Below are positions 37,097-46,551 of a stretch of 64,000 nt of DNA, in pieces (position 1 is the stretch's first letter; each line of letters starts with the position of its first letter). Below the pieces are notes generated by a model. That model was not told where the DNA came from and searched no databases. It worked only from the letters and a program-made list of their open reading frames with translations. The translations under genes were made by a program, and so were the position numbers. The stretch comes from Hyphomicrobium sp. CS1GBMeth3 (GTDB lineage Bacteria; Pseudomonadota; Alphaproteobacteria; Rhizobiales; Hyphomicrobiaceae): the NCBI RefSeq assembly GCF_900117455.1, contig NZ_FPHO01000003.1:434001-498000 (forward strand), in the 5' to 3' direction.

Positions 37097-37345
37097 CTAT
37101 TGGATGCTGCGATCCAGGGTGAATTCACCCATCTCGATCCGCCGCTCGAGCCCCCCGGCGAGCTTCTTGACCGCATCCTCGCCATAGAGCGAGACGAGGT
37201 CGGTTAATGCCGTGAACAAAGCCGCATAAGCCATCTGCTCGGGCGCTACGCCGCTTTCGGTTCCTTCGTCCCACGCTGCAAGTATCAGGCTCAACGCCCG
37301 AAAGCTGAGATCGTCGGACGTTGTTAGATCGAAGCCAGAGTCCAT
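37097..37345 (-). CDS. small conserved hypothetical protein (82 aa)
   Basis: The start at MDSGFDLTTSDD is chosen over a much longer Arg/Cys-rich frame. The product is acidic and helical (FRALSLILAAWDEGTESGVAPEQMAYAALFTALTDLVSLYG), soluble, and of unknown function. It converges with the LysE gene. Confidence 0.65.
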   Translation of the reverse strand: MDSGFDLTTSDDLSFRALSLILAAWDEGTESGVAPEQMAYAALFTALTDLVSLYGEDAVKKLAGGLERRIEMGEFTLDRSIQ

Positions 37346-37533
37346 CTTAGTGCCTTCCCCCAAGATACCAACGCGAGATCGGCGGCGAACCCCCGCGCCC
37401 CAGCTCTCAAACTGCGAGGCTATACCTATCACGCGAGTCTTGCACGGCCAGATCCTCCAGCAATTCACAGTAAACCGCGGGTACAAATCGGACCGCACCG
37501 GACAGGCGCAACGCGCGCGACACGAACACACGA

Positions 37534-37959
37534 TTACGGCGAGCGATTGGTCAAGCCGTCTCCGATCTGGATGCCTTCGGCGAGAAAGCGCTCGATGGAG
37601 GATTGTGCCGTGGGCGTGCACGTGACGTAGGTACGCCGATAGCTGCGGTAGCCCTGGTTGAAGCTGCGCGTCAGCCTGGCGCGGCGGATCGCCGTGCTAC
37701 CCTCGCTATCGAGCAGCTCCTTCATCTTCTCGCGCCAGAGTTGTCCGTCGTTTGCACTGCATAGCTCGCGCAGGTAGTGAACTGCGCCGAGTATCTCCGC
37801 GAGCCGCATGAGTTTGTCGTCATAGGGTTTGGCGTCGCCGGGCGCGGCTGAGGCCCCGCTGTCGATGCTCAGGAGGCAAGCCACAGCGATAAGCGCGACC
37901 GCCGCATGCGCGGCGCGCGATCTCCTCAAACGGGGCTGCTGGTCTTTCGGCTCGGTCAC
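37534..37959 (-). CDS. TIGR02301 family protein
   Basis: A 141-residue exported protein. A hydrophobic helix spans about 18-38 (AVALIAVACLLSIDSGASA). The mature domain has KLMRLAEILGAVHYLRELC, WREKMKELL, LTRSFNQGYRSYRRTYVTCTP and AEGIQIGDGL, the pattern of the uncharacterised TIGR02301 family restricted to Rhizobiales relatives. Two conserved cysteines are probably disulfide bonded. Confidence 0.85.
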   Translation of the reverse strand: MTEPKDQQPRLRRSRAAHAAVALIAVACLLSIDSGASAAPGDAKPYDDKLMRLAEILGAVHYLRELCSANDGQLWREKMKELLDSEGSTAIRRARLTRSFNQGYRSYRRTYVTCTPTAQSSIERFLAEGIQIGDGLTNRSP

Positions 37960-38242
37960 GGGCGTCTCTTTACACTTGCAAATTGGCCGCCGATTCCGCC
38001 GACGTCATGACGGGGCCGGCGGGCTGCCATAAAAAATCGAATCTCCTCGGTCTGAGATTTATCAAATTCACGCACCCGTGGCTCCGCCTCTCGCGTGCAA
38101 CGCGAGAAGGCGGTATGGTTTAGCGACGCGAGGGAGGTGGTCACGAGCGGCCGGCCTGAAGAGCGGAACCCGCACGACCATATCCTGACAGGGGTGAAGG
38201 TGTACACGAGGCGCAAGAAGCGTCGCGTGAGGGGTGCTGAGA

Positions 38243-39952
38243 ATGGCGTACCGTGGCGACGATCTGAACCTGAAAACGCCAGGCAAAACGCCAGCAGCCA
38301 CCGCACCGCCGCAAGCGGCAGATCCATTTCCGCCATCGCGGCCCCGATCGACTGAGGGTTCGGCTCGAGCCGCCCCGATCTGGGTCGACCAGACCCTGCT
38401 CGATTGCTGCAATCACGCCTACGACGTCGCTTCTGCCCACCGGGCCACCGAAGTGCGGCTCGAACACCTGATCTACGCCCTGACGCGCAACGAAGCGGCC
38501 ACCGAGGTTTTACAGGCGCACGGACTAACCGTCGCGAGCATGCGCCGCGAGGCTGCAACCGTTGTCGCCACCGAAATCCCGGCCGCGCCCAGCAACATGA
38601 GAACCCAGCCGCGACGGACCGAGATCGTCGAGGAGGCATTGCGCCTCGCAGCCGCTCATGCAGCGCGCCGGCAGGCACCCGCCGGCATAGCAGACCTCGT
38701 GCATGTGCTGCTCGATAGCGGTCGCGAGTTCCCGACGCTGATCCATCTCGCACCGGCCCTGCCCCGCCAGCAGGAAGCGGCATCGCCCGTCGGCGCCTTT
38801 GATGACCTGTTCCGGACCGGCCCGCCCGCGCCTTACACCGCCCTGCTGCCGTCCAGTCCGGCGGCAGCACCCCAGCACACGCGGATCGATGCGCTCGAAC
38901 GCTCGCTCCACGCCCTCACCCTCGAACTCGCAAACGAACGGCAGATCTTATCGGGAGTGCTGCAAGACCTGCAGCGAGAGCTCATGGCACAGCGCGAAGA
39001 CACCTCACGCCTCGGCGGGATACCGCAGGACAAGATCCAGGCCGTGTTCGGCGACCGGCTGCATCGCCTGGAGCAGGCGTTCCATTCCGGCCGCGGCGGC
39101 GAGGCCGGCGCACTGGAGGAGCGCCTCGGATTGCTAGAGCGCGCTCTGCAGGGCGAAATCTCCGTGACGCGCGCCGCCGTCGAAGCGCTGGCTGACAAAC
39201 CCGGGATCGATCTTGGCCCGCTTCTGCAACGGCTGGACACCATCGAAGCCGCAGCGGGCAGCGAGCGGGACCGCGCCGCAACTGCCGAGCGTGCCTTCAC
39301 CGAAGGCATCCAGACGCTGGCGGCCACCGTCGAGCGCCAGCCGCAGGAACTCTCCGCGCTCGTAACGCAGCCGCTCGTCGAGCACTTGAATGCCTTCGCC
39401 GTAACCCGCGACACGCACCACGCCGCAGCAACCGATGGGGTGTCCGAAACCCACCGCCGGCTAGAAGCGCTGGAGCAGGCGCTCAGCGCCCACATGGCCC
39501 GTGCCGAGGCCGCGGCCGAAGCCGCCGCCCGCGAGCGCAGCGAGCTGCGTGCTCTGCTCGAGCGCCTGACGGAACACAATCAGGCCGGCTTCTCGACCCT
39601 GACAGAGAACATCACGCAGGACCTCACCGAGGTGCACGACGGTCTCTCCCGCGTGCACTCCGAGCATCAGGCGCTTGCGAGCACCCTCGACACCGAGATC
39701 CAGGGCGCCGGAAATGCGTTCGCAACGCTCGCATCCCGCATTGACGCCCTCGAGAAGGCGGCCGCCAAGCCGATCGAGCTGCTCGAAGGATTGTCGGCGA
39801 CGATGGACAAGATGCACAAGGTCACCGTCGAGCGGTACTACCGGCGCAATCGGCTCTGGTACTGGCTGTTTGGCACCGACGATTGGCTAGCCGCGAGCTG
39901 GCCGTCCCAGTCGGCCCGTATCGCCGAGGAGCTGCGCACCATCAAGTCGTAA
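38243..39952 (+). CDS. Clp-N-like domain fused to long coiled coil
   Basis: A 569-residue protein without a signal peptide. Residues about 48-175 resemble the double Clp N-terminal repeat: LLDCCNHAYDVASAHRATEVRLEHLIYALTRN first, then a second helical repeat at 124-160. No AAA+ domain follows; instead a coiled coil runs from about 210 to 540. The end (YYRRNRLWYWLFGTDDWLAASW) is aromatic and may be a membrane-associating or docking motif. I recall similar Hyphomicrobiales proteins but no function. The ATG at 38243 is preferred to the GTG at 38234. Confidence 0.78.
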   Translation: MAYRGDDLNLKTPGKTPAATAPPQAADPFPPSRPRSTEGSARAAPIWVDQTLLDCCNHAYDVASAHRATEVRLEHLIYALTRNEAATEVLQAHGLTVASMRREAATVVATEIPAAPSNMRTQPRRTEIVEEALRLAAAHAARRQAPAGIADLVHVLLDSGREFPTLIHLAPALPRQQEAASPVGAFDDLFRTGPPAPYTALLPSSPAAAPQHTRIDALERSLHALTLELANERQILSGVLQDLQRELMAQREDTSRLGGIPQDKIQAVFGDRLHRLEQAFHSGRGGEAGALEERLGLLERALQGEISVTRAAVEALADKPGIDLGPLLQRLDTIEAAAGSERDRAATAERAFTEGIQTLAATVERQPQELSALVTQPLVEHLNAFAVTRDTHHAAATDGVSETHRRLEALEQALSAHMARAEAAAEAAARERSELRALLERLTEHNQAGFSTLTENITQDLTEVHDGLSRVHSEHQALASTLDTEIQGAGNAFATLASRIDALEKAAAKPIELLEGLSATMDKMHKVTVERYYRRNRLWYWLFGTDDWLAASWPSQSARIAEELRTIKS

Positions 39953-39979
39953 CCTCGCGCGCACCCCGCCCGGCCACTG

Positions 39980-40435
39980 TCACGCCTGCCCGCGCTTCAC
40001 GCGCTGTACGGCAAGCTCGAGGGCTTCGAGGAAGCGCGAGCGATCCTGTCGCGTGAAGGACGCGTTGAAGCCGCGGCTCTCGCCGGTCTCACGCAAGTGT
40101 TGCGAGAGGTCGCGCATGGCGAGCGCCATGCCGATGCTGGCATCCGTGAACGGCTTGCCCGTCGGGCCGATCGCTTGCGCCCCCGCTTTGAGACAGCGCG
40201 CGGCCAGCGGAATGTCCGCCGTCACCGCGATGTCGCCCTTCCCGATCCGCTCCGCGATCCAGTTGTCCGCCGCATCCGGGCCATCCGCCACGACCACACG
40301 CTGCACGTTGGCGCCCTCGGGAAGGCGCATCCACGCATTCGAGACGTAGACAATCGGAAAGTCATGGCGGTCCGCCACCCGCAACGCCTCGTCCTTGACC
40401 GGGCAGGCATCGGCATCAACGTAAATGACCGTCAC
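39980..40435 (-). CDS. YaiI/YqxD (UPF0178) family protein
   Basis: A 151-residue protein of the DUF188 family, with a PIN-like nuclease fold. Family blocks are VIYVDADACPVKDE, VVADGPDAADNWIAERI, DIAVTADIPLAARCL and GKPFTDASIG. The start is a GTG with GGAGGAAAAGG upstream; longer frames add an unrelated Arg/Gly/Cys-rich leader. Biochemical role not established. Confidence 0.92.
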   Translation of the reverse strand: MTVIYVDADACPVKDEALRVADRHDFPIVYVSNAWMRLPEGANVQRVVVADGPDAADNWIAERIGKGDIAVTADIPLAARCLKAGAQAIGPTGKPFTDASIGMALAMRDLSQHLRETGESRGFNASFTRQDRSRFLEALELAVQRVKRGQA

Positions 40436-40494
40436 CCTTTTCCTCCTACTGCCTGCCTGCTGCCCACTGTCCGCAAATAAGCTACAACCGCCCC

Positions 40495-41130
40495 ATGACA
40501 TGGGACAAAGACCGCGGCCCCGGCGCACGCCGCGGCTATCATCACGGCAACCTTCGCGAGGCCTTGATCGAGGCCGCGCTCAATCTCATTCGCGAGAAGG
40601 GCCCCGCCGGTTTCACCTTTGCCGAAGCGGCCCGCGCCGCTGGCGTCTCGCCTGCAGCCCCCTACCGCCATTTCCGCGACCGCGACGCGCTTCTGGCCGA
40701 CGTTGCCCGCCGCGGCTTCGAGGCCTTCACGCAGGCTTTGACACACGCCTGGAACGAAGGTCGGCCGAACCCGCATGAAGCCTTCAATCGCCTCGGAGCA
40801 GCCTATCTCGCGTTCGCCAGCGACGAGCCGGCTTACTTCTCGGCCATGTTTGAATCCGGCCTCCCGCTCTCGGACTACCCAGAAGTTCGCGCCGAAGGAG
40901 ACCGCGCTTTCGCCGTGCTGCGCACCGCGTGCGAAGCGATCATCGGCACGCTGCCGAAGGATCGTCGTCCGCCGCCCTTGATGATGGCCCTGCATATCTG
41001 GTCGCTGTCGCATGGCATCGCGGCGCTCTTCGCCCGTGGCGACCGCGCCCGCCGCCCGATCCCCATGCGCCCCGAGGAGCTGCTCGAAGCCGCCGTGCTG
41101 ATCTACCTCGATGGCCTCGGCGGCCGCTGA
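40495..41130 (+). CDS. TetR family transcriptional regulator (WHG-type C-terminus)
   Basis: A 211-residue regulator. The N-terminal helix-turn-helix is clear (LIREKGPAGFTFAEAARAAGVSPAAPYRHFRDRDALL, about residues 31-68). The C-terminal ligand domain has LHIWSLSHGIAALF, typical of TetR proteins with a WHG domain. It is divergent from the UPF0178 gene and converges with aspS, so its own target is not evident. Confidence 0.92.
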   Translation: MTWDKDRGPGARRGYHHGNLREALIEAALNLIREKGPAGFTFAEAARAAGVSPAAPYRHFRDRDALLADVARRGFEAFTQALTHAWNEGRPNPHEAFNRLGAAYLAFASDEPAYFSAMFESGLPLSDYPEVRAEGDRAFAVLRTACEAIIGTLPKDRRPPPLMMALHIWSLSHGIAALFARGDRARRPIPMRPEELLEAAVLIYLDGLGGR

Positions 41131-41139
41131 GCGCCGAAC

Positions 41140-43164
41140 CTACTTCTTCTCCGGCGCAACGACCCGGATCGAAAGCTCGCGCAATTGCTTCGGCGTCACC
41201 TCGCTCGGCGCTCCCATCAGGAGGTCGGCGGCCTGCTGGTTCATCGGGAACAGCGCCACGTCACGCACCGTCTTGGTACCCGTGAGCAGCATCACCATGC
41301 GCTCGATGCCGGCCGCCATGCCGCCGTGCGGCGGTGCGCCGTACTGGAACGCGCGATAGAGGCCACCGAAGCGCGCCTCGACCTCCTCACGCCCCAGCCC
41401 CGTGATCTCGAACGCCTTGACCATCGTCTCCGGGCTGTGGTTACGCACCGAGCCCGACGCGATCTCGTAGCCGTTGCAGACGACATCATACTGGTTGGCC
41501 TTGAGCCCCAGCAGCGCGTCGCGCCCTTCCTTCTCGGCCGCCTCCAGCGCCTCGCGGCCGCCCTTCGGCATCGAGAACGGGTTGTGCGAAAAGTCGATCT
41601 TCTTCTCGTCCTCGCTCCACTCGTAGAACGGGAAATCGACGATCCACGCAAACGCGAACCGCCCCTCGTCGATGAGCTTCAGCTCGCGGCCGATCTCGTC
41701 ACGTGCGAGCCCGGCGAACTTGTAGAAGCGCGCCGGATCGCCGGCCGCAAAGAACAATGCGTCTCCATTCCCCAAGTCGAACTGTTCGCGCAAATCTAGC
41801 GACCTAACCGCACCGAGGGCCTTCGCAATAGGGCCAGCGGCCTCCAAGAAGAGTTTTGGATAACGCTCCACTTTGCTCACATGCTGCGTCAGCTCAGCTT
41901 CCGCCTTTGCGAGAGAAGCGTGCAAGTCCGCAGCACGGTCTGTCTGCCCACGAGCTTCGTAGTTCCCGATTAGTTCCTGAATCGCCTTTCGACGCTCATC
42001 AAGATCGAATTTTTCAGGATCACGCCAGAAGATGTAGCCGAGCCCCGGCTGGCCTTCCTTTTGCGCCCAGGCGTTCATACGGTCACAGAACGCGCGCGAT
42101 CCGCCGCCCGGTGCGGGGATCGCCCACACACGCACCTTCGGATCCTTCTCAATCATACCCGCGAAGACCTTGAAGCCCGAGCCGCGGAAATGCTCGGTGA
42201 CGTCGGCCATCTCGATCGGGTTGCGCAGGTCCGGCTTGTCGGAGCCGTACTTCGCAATCGCCGTGTCGTAGGGGATGCGCGCCCAGCCGCGATCGACGCG
42301 CTTGCCGTCGCTGAACTCCTCGTAAAGGCCGGTGAGGATCGGCTCCATCGTCTGGAAGATGTCTTCCTGCTCGACGAAGCTCATCTCGAGATCGAGCTGG
42401 TAGAACTCGCCCGGCAGACGGTCCGCGCGCGGATCCTCGTCGCGGAAGCACGGCGCGATCTGGAAGTAGCGGTCGAATCCCGACACCATCAAAAGTTGCT
42501 TGTACTGCTGCGGAGCCTGCGGCAGCGCATAGAAGCGGCCCGCATGGATGCGCGACGGCACCAGGAAGTCGCGCGCGCCCTCCGGTGAGGAGGCGGTAAG
42601 GATCGGCGTCGGGAACTCGTTGAAGCCAGCCTCATGCATGCGCGTGCGGATCGACCGCGTGATAGCGAGCCGCTTCATGATGATGCCGTGCAGCGTTTCG
42701 CGCCGGAGATCCAGGAAGCGATAGGTGAGCCTCAGGTCCTCCGGGTAGTCCGGCTCGCCGAACACCGGCACCGGCAGCTCCTTGGCTTCCGACAGCACCT
42801 CGATCTCGGACGCGTAGAGCTCGACCTCGCCCGTCGGCAGCTCTTCATTCGTCGTGCCCTCGGGCCGCTGGCGCACGCGGCCGTCGACGCGGATCACCCA
42901 CTCGGAGCGCACGGCCTCCGCCGTCTTGAAGGCGGCGCTGTCCGGATCGGCGACCACCTGCGTCACCCCATAGTGGTCGCGCAGGTCGATGAACAGCACG
43001 CCGCCGTGGTCGCGCACGCGGTGCACCCAGCCGGACAGCCGTGAGACGGAGCCGATATCGGACGCGCGCAGTGCTCCGCACGTATGCGACCGATAGCGGT
43101 GCAGCCCCTCGCCGCCCGCGCCCGCCTGCTTGCCCTTCACAACCGATAGATTACCCGCTGCCAT
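41140..43164 (-). CDS. aspS: aspartyl-tRNA synthetase, with internal insertion
   Basis: Charges tRNA-Asp (and perhaps tRNA-Asn) with aspartate. It has the N-terminal OB fold ([21 protein letters not shown]), class II motif 2 ([15 protein letters not shown]), GAD domain, and motif 3 ([14 protein letters not shown]). At 674 residues it is longer than the usual 590-600. A 56-residue charged helical insertion (residues 386-441, bases 41842-42009) interrupts the GAD region between [10 protein letters not shown] and [10 protein letters not shown] and is encoded by lower-GC DNA. The start at 43164 leaves a short Gly-rich leader; a GTG about eight codons in is possible. Confidence 0.94.
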   Translation of the reverse strand: MAAGNLSVVKGKQAGAGGEGLHRYRSHTCGALRASDIGSVSRLSGWVHRVRDHGGVLFIDLRDHYGVTQVVADPDSAAFKTAEAVRSEWVIRVDGRVRQRPEGTTNEELPTGEVELYASEIEVLSEAKELPVPVFGEPDYPEDLRLTYRFLDLRRETLHGIIMKRLAITRSIRTRMHEAGFNEFPTPILTASSPEGARDFLVPSRIHAGRFYALPQAPQQYKQLLMVSGFDRYFQIAPCFRDEDPRADRLPGEFYQLDLEMSFVEQEDIFQTMEPILTGLYEEFSDGKRVDRGWARIPYDTAIAKYGSDKPDLRNPIEMADVTEHFRGSGFKVFAGMIEKDPKVRVWAIPAPGGGSRAFCDRMNAWAQKEGQPGLGYIFWRDPEKFDLDERRKAIQELIGNYEARGQTDRAADLHASLAKAEAELTQHVSKVERYPKLFLEAAGPIAKALGAVRSLDLREQFDLGNGDALFFAAGDPARFYKFAGLARDEIGRELKLIDEGRFAFAWIVDFPFYEWSEDEKKIDFSHNPFSMPKGGREALEAAEKEGRDALLGLKANQYDVVCNGYEIASGSVRNHSPETMVKAFEITGLGREEVEARFGGLYRAFQYGAPPHGGMAAGIERMVMLLTGTKTVRDVALFPMNQQAADLLMGAPSEVTPKQLRELSIRVVAPEKK

Positions 43165-43313
43165 CTGCCGTCGGATCCGCCTGAAAAACCCCGTCGAAGT
43201 GGCGGAAAAGCGCACGCCGCCCCCCCAAAGTCAAGGCTTTGGAGCGCGGCAGCCCGCCACCCTTGTGAACACTGTTTGGAAGGCGGATCGGGACGCAGCA
43301 AACCCGGCCTGGT

Positions 43314-43865
43314 CTAGCTGGTCACCAGAACGACGAACCACAGGACGAGCGATGCGGCGAACAAACCGACGCTGAGCTTCAGCTTCCAGGAGATGTGGCG
43401 GAAATCGCGCTCGAGCGCGCCAAGCTCGGTCAAACGCCGGCTCACCGCCTCGAAATTTTGAAAAGCGTGATAATCGCCTTTTGCATTTCCATGAATTGCA
43501 TCAAATCGAGATTTTAAATAATCGAAACGGCGCCCTAAATCATCGAGCTTGTTTCCGCGCGACTTGTGCTCACGGTCAAGAAATTCGGTGAAGCGATAAT
43601 TTCGCGACGCCTCGTCTCGCAATTCGGAGACATCGCCTTTGATGAGTTGAAGCTCACGCGCCAGCGCCTTCATCTCGATAGCCATCTGATCGAGCTTGAT
43701 TGACGTCTCTGCAACGAACGTGTCGCGTGCAATGAGCTGCACGGCCGGACCGTTCACCGGCCGGTCGAGCGCTTTGCTTTCAAAAGGATAACGCTGGATC
43801 GCAGAAGACCGACCCTTGGTCGGAACGCGCCTGCCGAGCTCTTGCACACCAAACTCCCACGCCAC
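43314..43865 (-). CDS. coiled-coil protein with C-terminal membrane anchor
   Basis: A 183-residue frame with GTG start. The middle (about 50-150) is charged and helical, consistent with a coiled coil (MKALARELQLIKGDVSELRDEA), and the last 25 residues are a single hydrophobic helix (LKLSVGLFAASLVLWFVVLVTS), giving a tail-anchored topology. The DNA here is less GC-rich than its neighbours, especially 43450-43560. An alternative start lies downstream of the Pro/Arg-rich first 45 residues. No family recognised. Confidence 0.6.
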   Translation of the reverse strand: MAWEFGVQELGRRVPTKGRSSAIQRYPFESKALDRPVNGPAVQLIARDTFVAETSIKLDQMAIEMKALARELQLIKGDVSELRDEASRNYRFTEFLDREHKSRGNKLDDLGRRFDYLKSRFDAIHGNAKGDYHAFQNFEAVSRRLTELGALERDFRHISWKLKLSVGLFAASLVLWFVVLVTS

Positions 43866-44303
43866 GCGACGAACGCCTCAGCACGGACCGGGATCATCGC
43901 ACGAAGTGCGTGCAGCACCGATCTTGCGCAGCAGGAAAAAGCCGCACAAAAGCAAACGCAGACAAATGAACCCGGGAATGGAGGGTCGAAAACAGTCACA
44001 ACGACGACTGCTTCGTATGCACACGAAGTGCGCCCGAAATTCAACCCCGCATCCGCCAAAATTTATACATCAGAGGTGGTATCATGGCTAGGCTTGGAGC
44101 CGCCTGAATTTACGGTTTTGCCGAATTTTTGTTTGCAACTCGCCCGGCAAGGCAAGCGGCGCTTCAAAGCTAAGGTGGACTACGTAGCGCTCGGCGCGTG
44201 CCCGCAAGGAGCTGCTTGCCCCGCCGCACCTGCCGGGAAAAATGCTCGGCCCCGCGAACGAACTAGCGACAGCCGCCCCTCACCTGTCTATAACCGTCGC
44301 GCA
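43866..44303. other. intergenic region upstream of rnd
   Basis: About 440 bases of lower GC than flanking DNA. A frame continuous with rnd extends through it but is Lys/Thr/Ser/Arg-rich, unlike RNase D, so I treat it as noncoding. Promoters of rnd and of the divergent coiled-coil gene should lie here. Confidence 0.45.
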
Positions 44304-45461
44304 ATGCGCGTTATCACCTCGACCTCAGCCCTTACAGAAACCTGCTCCAGGCTTGCCACCGGCGACTATGTCGCCGTCGACACCGAATTCATGCGCGAGC
44401 AGACCTTCTGGCCGGACCTCTGCCTCATCCAGCTCGCGGGACCTCAGGACGAGGTCATCGTCGACCCGCTGGCCCCGGGCATCGACCTCAAACCGTTCTA
44501 CGACCTGATGGCGGCCCCGCGCGTCGTCAAAGTGTTCCACGCCGCCCGCCAGGACATCGAAATCGTCTACTCTGAAGCTGGCCTGATCCCGACCCCCGTC
44601 TTCGACACACAGATCGCCGCCATGGTCTGCGGCTTCGGCGAGAGCGTCAGCTACGTAAACTTGGTCAAGAAGGTCACCGGCCGCGACCTCGACAAAAGCT
44701 CCCGCTTCACCGACTGGAGCCGCCGGCCCTTGTCCGACAAGCAGCTCCACTACGCCATCGGCGACGTCACGCACCTGCGCGACATCTATAAGCACCTGCA
44801 GTCGGAGCTTGAGGTTACCAGCCGCGCCTCCTGGCTGGACGAGGAGATGGCCGAGCTAACGGCCCCCTCCACCTATGAGAGCCATCCGGAGAACGCCTGG
44901 CGGCGTCTCAAGATGCGCGTCAAGAACCGCAAGGCGCTGGCGGTCCTGATCGAGCTGGCGGCCTGGCGCGAGCGCCTCGCCCAGGCTCAGGACGTGCCGC
45001 GCGGACGCATCCTGCGCGACGAGGCGCTTTACGATATTGCCAACCAGCAGCCGACGAGCGCGGAGAAGCTGTCCGAGCTGCGGACGCTGAGCGACGGCTT
45101 CGCGCGCTCCCAGCGCGCCAAGGACATCATAGAGGCCGTGCAGCGCGGCCTCGAGCGCGATCCCAAGACCCTGCCGCCCCTGCAGCACAGCCAGCCGATG
45201 TCGGCCGAAGCGACGGCGACGATCGAGCTCTTGAAAGTATTGCTCAAGGCCTCAGCGGCCCGCCACCGCGTGGCCCCTCGCCTGATCGCGGACTCGGACG
45301 ACCTCGAGCGCATCGCCAGCGAGCAGGACCCGGACGTGCCGGCTCTTAAAGGCTGGCGCCGTCAGCTGTTTGGCGAGGATGCGCTGCGCTTGAAGCGCGG
45401 CGAGCTGGCGCTGACACTCTCCAAAGGCGAGGTTCTAACCATTCGGCCTGAAGAACGCTGA
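44304..45461 (+). CDS. rnd: ribonuclease D
   Basis: A 385-residue 3'-5' exoribonuclease of the DEDDy group involved in tRNA 3' maturation. Exo motifs are Exo I VDTEFMREQTFWPDLCLIQ (D and E), Exo II KVFHAARQDIEIV, and Exo III HYAIGDVTHL with the catalytic Tyr. A C-terminal HRDC domain follows (about 200-300). The ATG at 44304 gives MRVITSTSAL directly before the exonuclease fold. It converges with the DnaJ-type gene. Confidence 0.95.
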   Translation: MRVITSTSALTETCSRLATGDYVAVDTEFMREQTFWPDLCLIQLAGPQDEVIVDPLAPGIDLKPFYDLMAAPRVVKVFHAARQDIEIVYSEAGLIPTPVFDTQIAAMVCGFGESVSYVNLVKKVTGRDLDKSSRFTDWSRRPLSDKQLHYAIGDVTHLRDIYKHLQSELEVTSRASWLDEEMAELTAPSTYESHPENAWRRLKMRVKNRKALAVLIELAAWRERLAQAQDVPRGRILRDEALYDIANQQPTSAEKLSELRTLSDGFARSQRAKDIIEAVQRGLERDPKTLPPLQHSQPMSAEATATIELLKVLLKASAARHRVAPRLIADSDDLERIASEQDPDVPALKGWRRQLFGEDALRLKRGELALTLSKGEVLTIRPEER

Positions 45462-45479
45462 GCGGCACTAAACAACGCC

Positions 45480-46382
45480 CTACTTTCTCGGGTCATACCG
45501 ATGCTTCTGCCGCCACTCTGAGAGGAAGTAGGACAGGCCGTCGTCGATCACCTCCGGTAGCACGATCTTGACCGTTACCAGCTGATCGCCCGTGGCCCCT
45601 GTCGTCGCGTTGCGCACGCCCTTACCCTTGAGCCGCAGCACCTGCCCGGAGCTGGTCCCTTTGGGGATCGTGAGCTGCACACGCCCGCCAACCGTCGGCA
45701 CCTCGACTTTGCTGCCGAGCACCGCCTCGTCGATCGTGATCGGCAGCTCGACCAGGATGTCGTCGCCCTCGCGGCGGAATTCGCGATTCGGCCGCACATG
45801 GATCTCAACCAGCGCATCGCCTGTTTCACCACCCGAGACGCCGGGCTCGCCGCGCCCGCGAAGGCGCAGCACCTGCCCGTCGGTGACGCCGGCAGGCACG
45901 ACGAGGTCGAGCACGCCGTTGTCCGGCAGCGTCACGCGCTTCTTCGCGCCCTGCACTGCCTCGAGGAAATCGACGTCAAGCGTATAGCGCACGTCGCGGC
46001 CGCGCATCGCGAACCCGGGGCGCCCTCCACCGCCGCGCCCCGCGCTTGAGAAGATGTCCGAGAACATCTCGCCGAAGTCTTCGAAGATCGGCCCGCCGCG
46101 TCCTCGACCGCCAGCGGCGCCTGCCCCCGCACCATAGGTCTGCCAGGTCGGACGGCGCGCCTCTCCGGAGGCGTCGATCTCGCCGGCATCGAACTGCCGC
46201 CGCCGATCGGCATCCCCGAGGATGTCGTGGGCGCCCGTGACTTTCTTGAAGCGCTCCTCCGCCTCCTTCGACGGATTGACGTCCGGGTGCAGCTCTTTGA
46301 CGAGCTTGAGGTAGGCCTTCCTGATTTGATCGTCCGTCGCCGAGCGCGGAACGCCCAGGATTTCGTAGGGATCGTCAGCCAT
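45480..46382 (-). CDS. DnaJ-type chaperone without zinc finger (CbpA-like)
   Basis: A 300-residue co-chaperone. The J domain (1-65, ADDPYEILGVPRSATDDQIR and the HPD triad) is followed by a Gly-rich linker (GAGAGAAGGRGRGG) and two C-terminal beta-barrel substrate domains. The Cys-rich zinc finger of DnaJ is absent, placing it with CbpA/DjlA-type J proteins that stimulate DnaK. It sits between rnd (convergent) and the ppx gene. Confidence 0.93.
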   Translation of the reverse strand: MADDPYEILGVPRSATDDQIRKAYLKLVKELHPDVNPSKEAEERFKKVTGAHDILGDADRRRQFDAGEIDASGEARRPTWQTYGAGAGAAGGRGRGGPIFEDFGEMFSDIFSSAGRGGGGRPGFAMRGRDVRYTLDVDFLEAVQGAKKRVTLPDNGVLDLVVPAGVTDGQVLRLRGRGEPGVSGGETGDALVEIHVRPNREFRREGDDILVELPITIDEAVLGSKVEVPTVGGRVQLTIPKGTSSGQVLRLKGKGVRNATTGATGDQLVTVKIVLPEVIDDGLSYFLSEWRQKHRYDPRK

Positions 46383-46551
46383 GATCGTATGGCATCCTAA
46401 CAGAGGTCAGCATGGTCAAATGCAGGCGCATGGCGGGCATGGAAGGCGGCAACGGGGACATCCATCAGCCGAAGAACCGGCAGGCTCGATAGATACGGGA
46501 TATCGTAAGACCGAGATCAGATCAAAAGGGGCTTGAGGGTCCCCACCGCCA

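Noticed and set aside
43842..44303. Upstream extension of the rnd reading frame
   Set aside because: The extra 154 residues are Lys/Thr/Arg-rich and unrelated to RNase D; the ATG at 44304 matches the family start.
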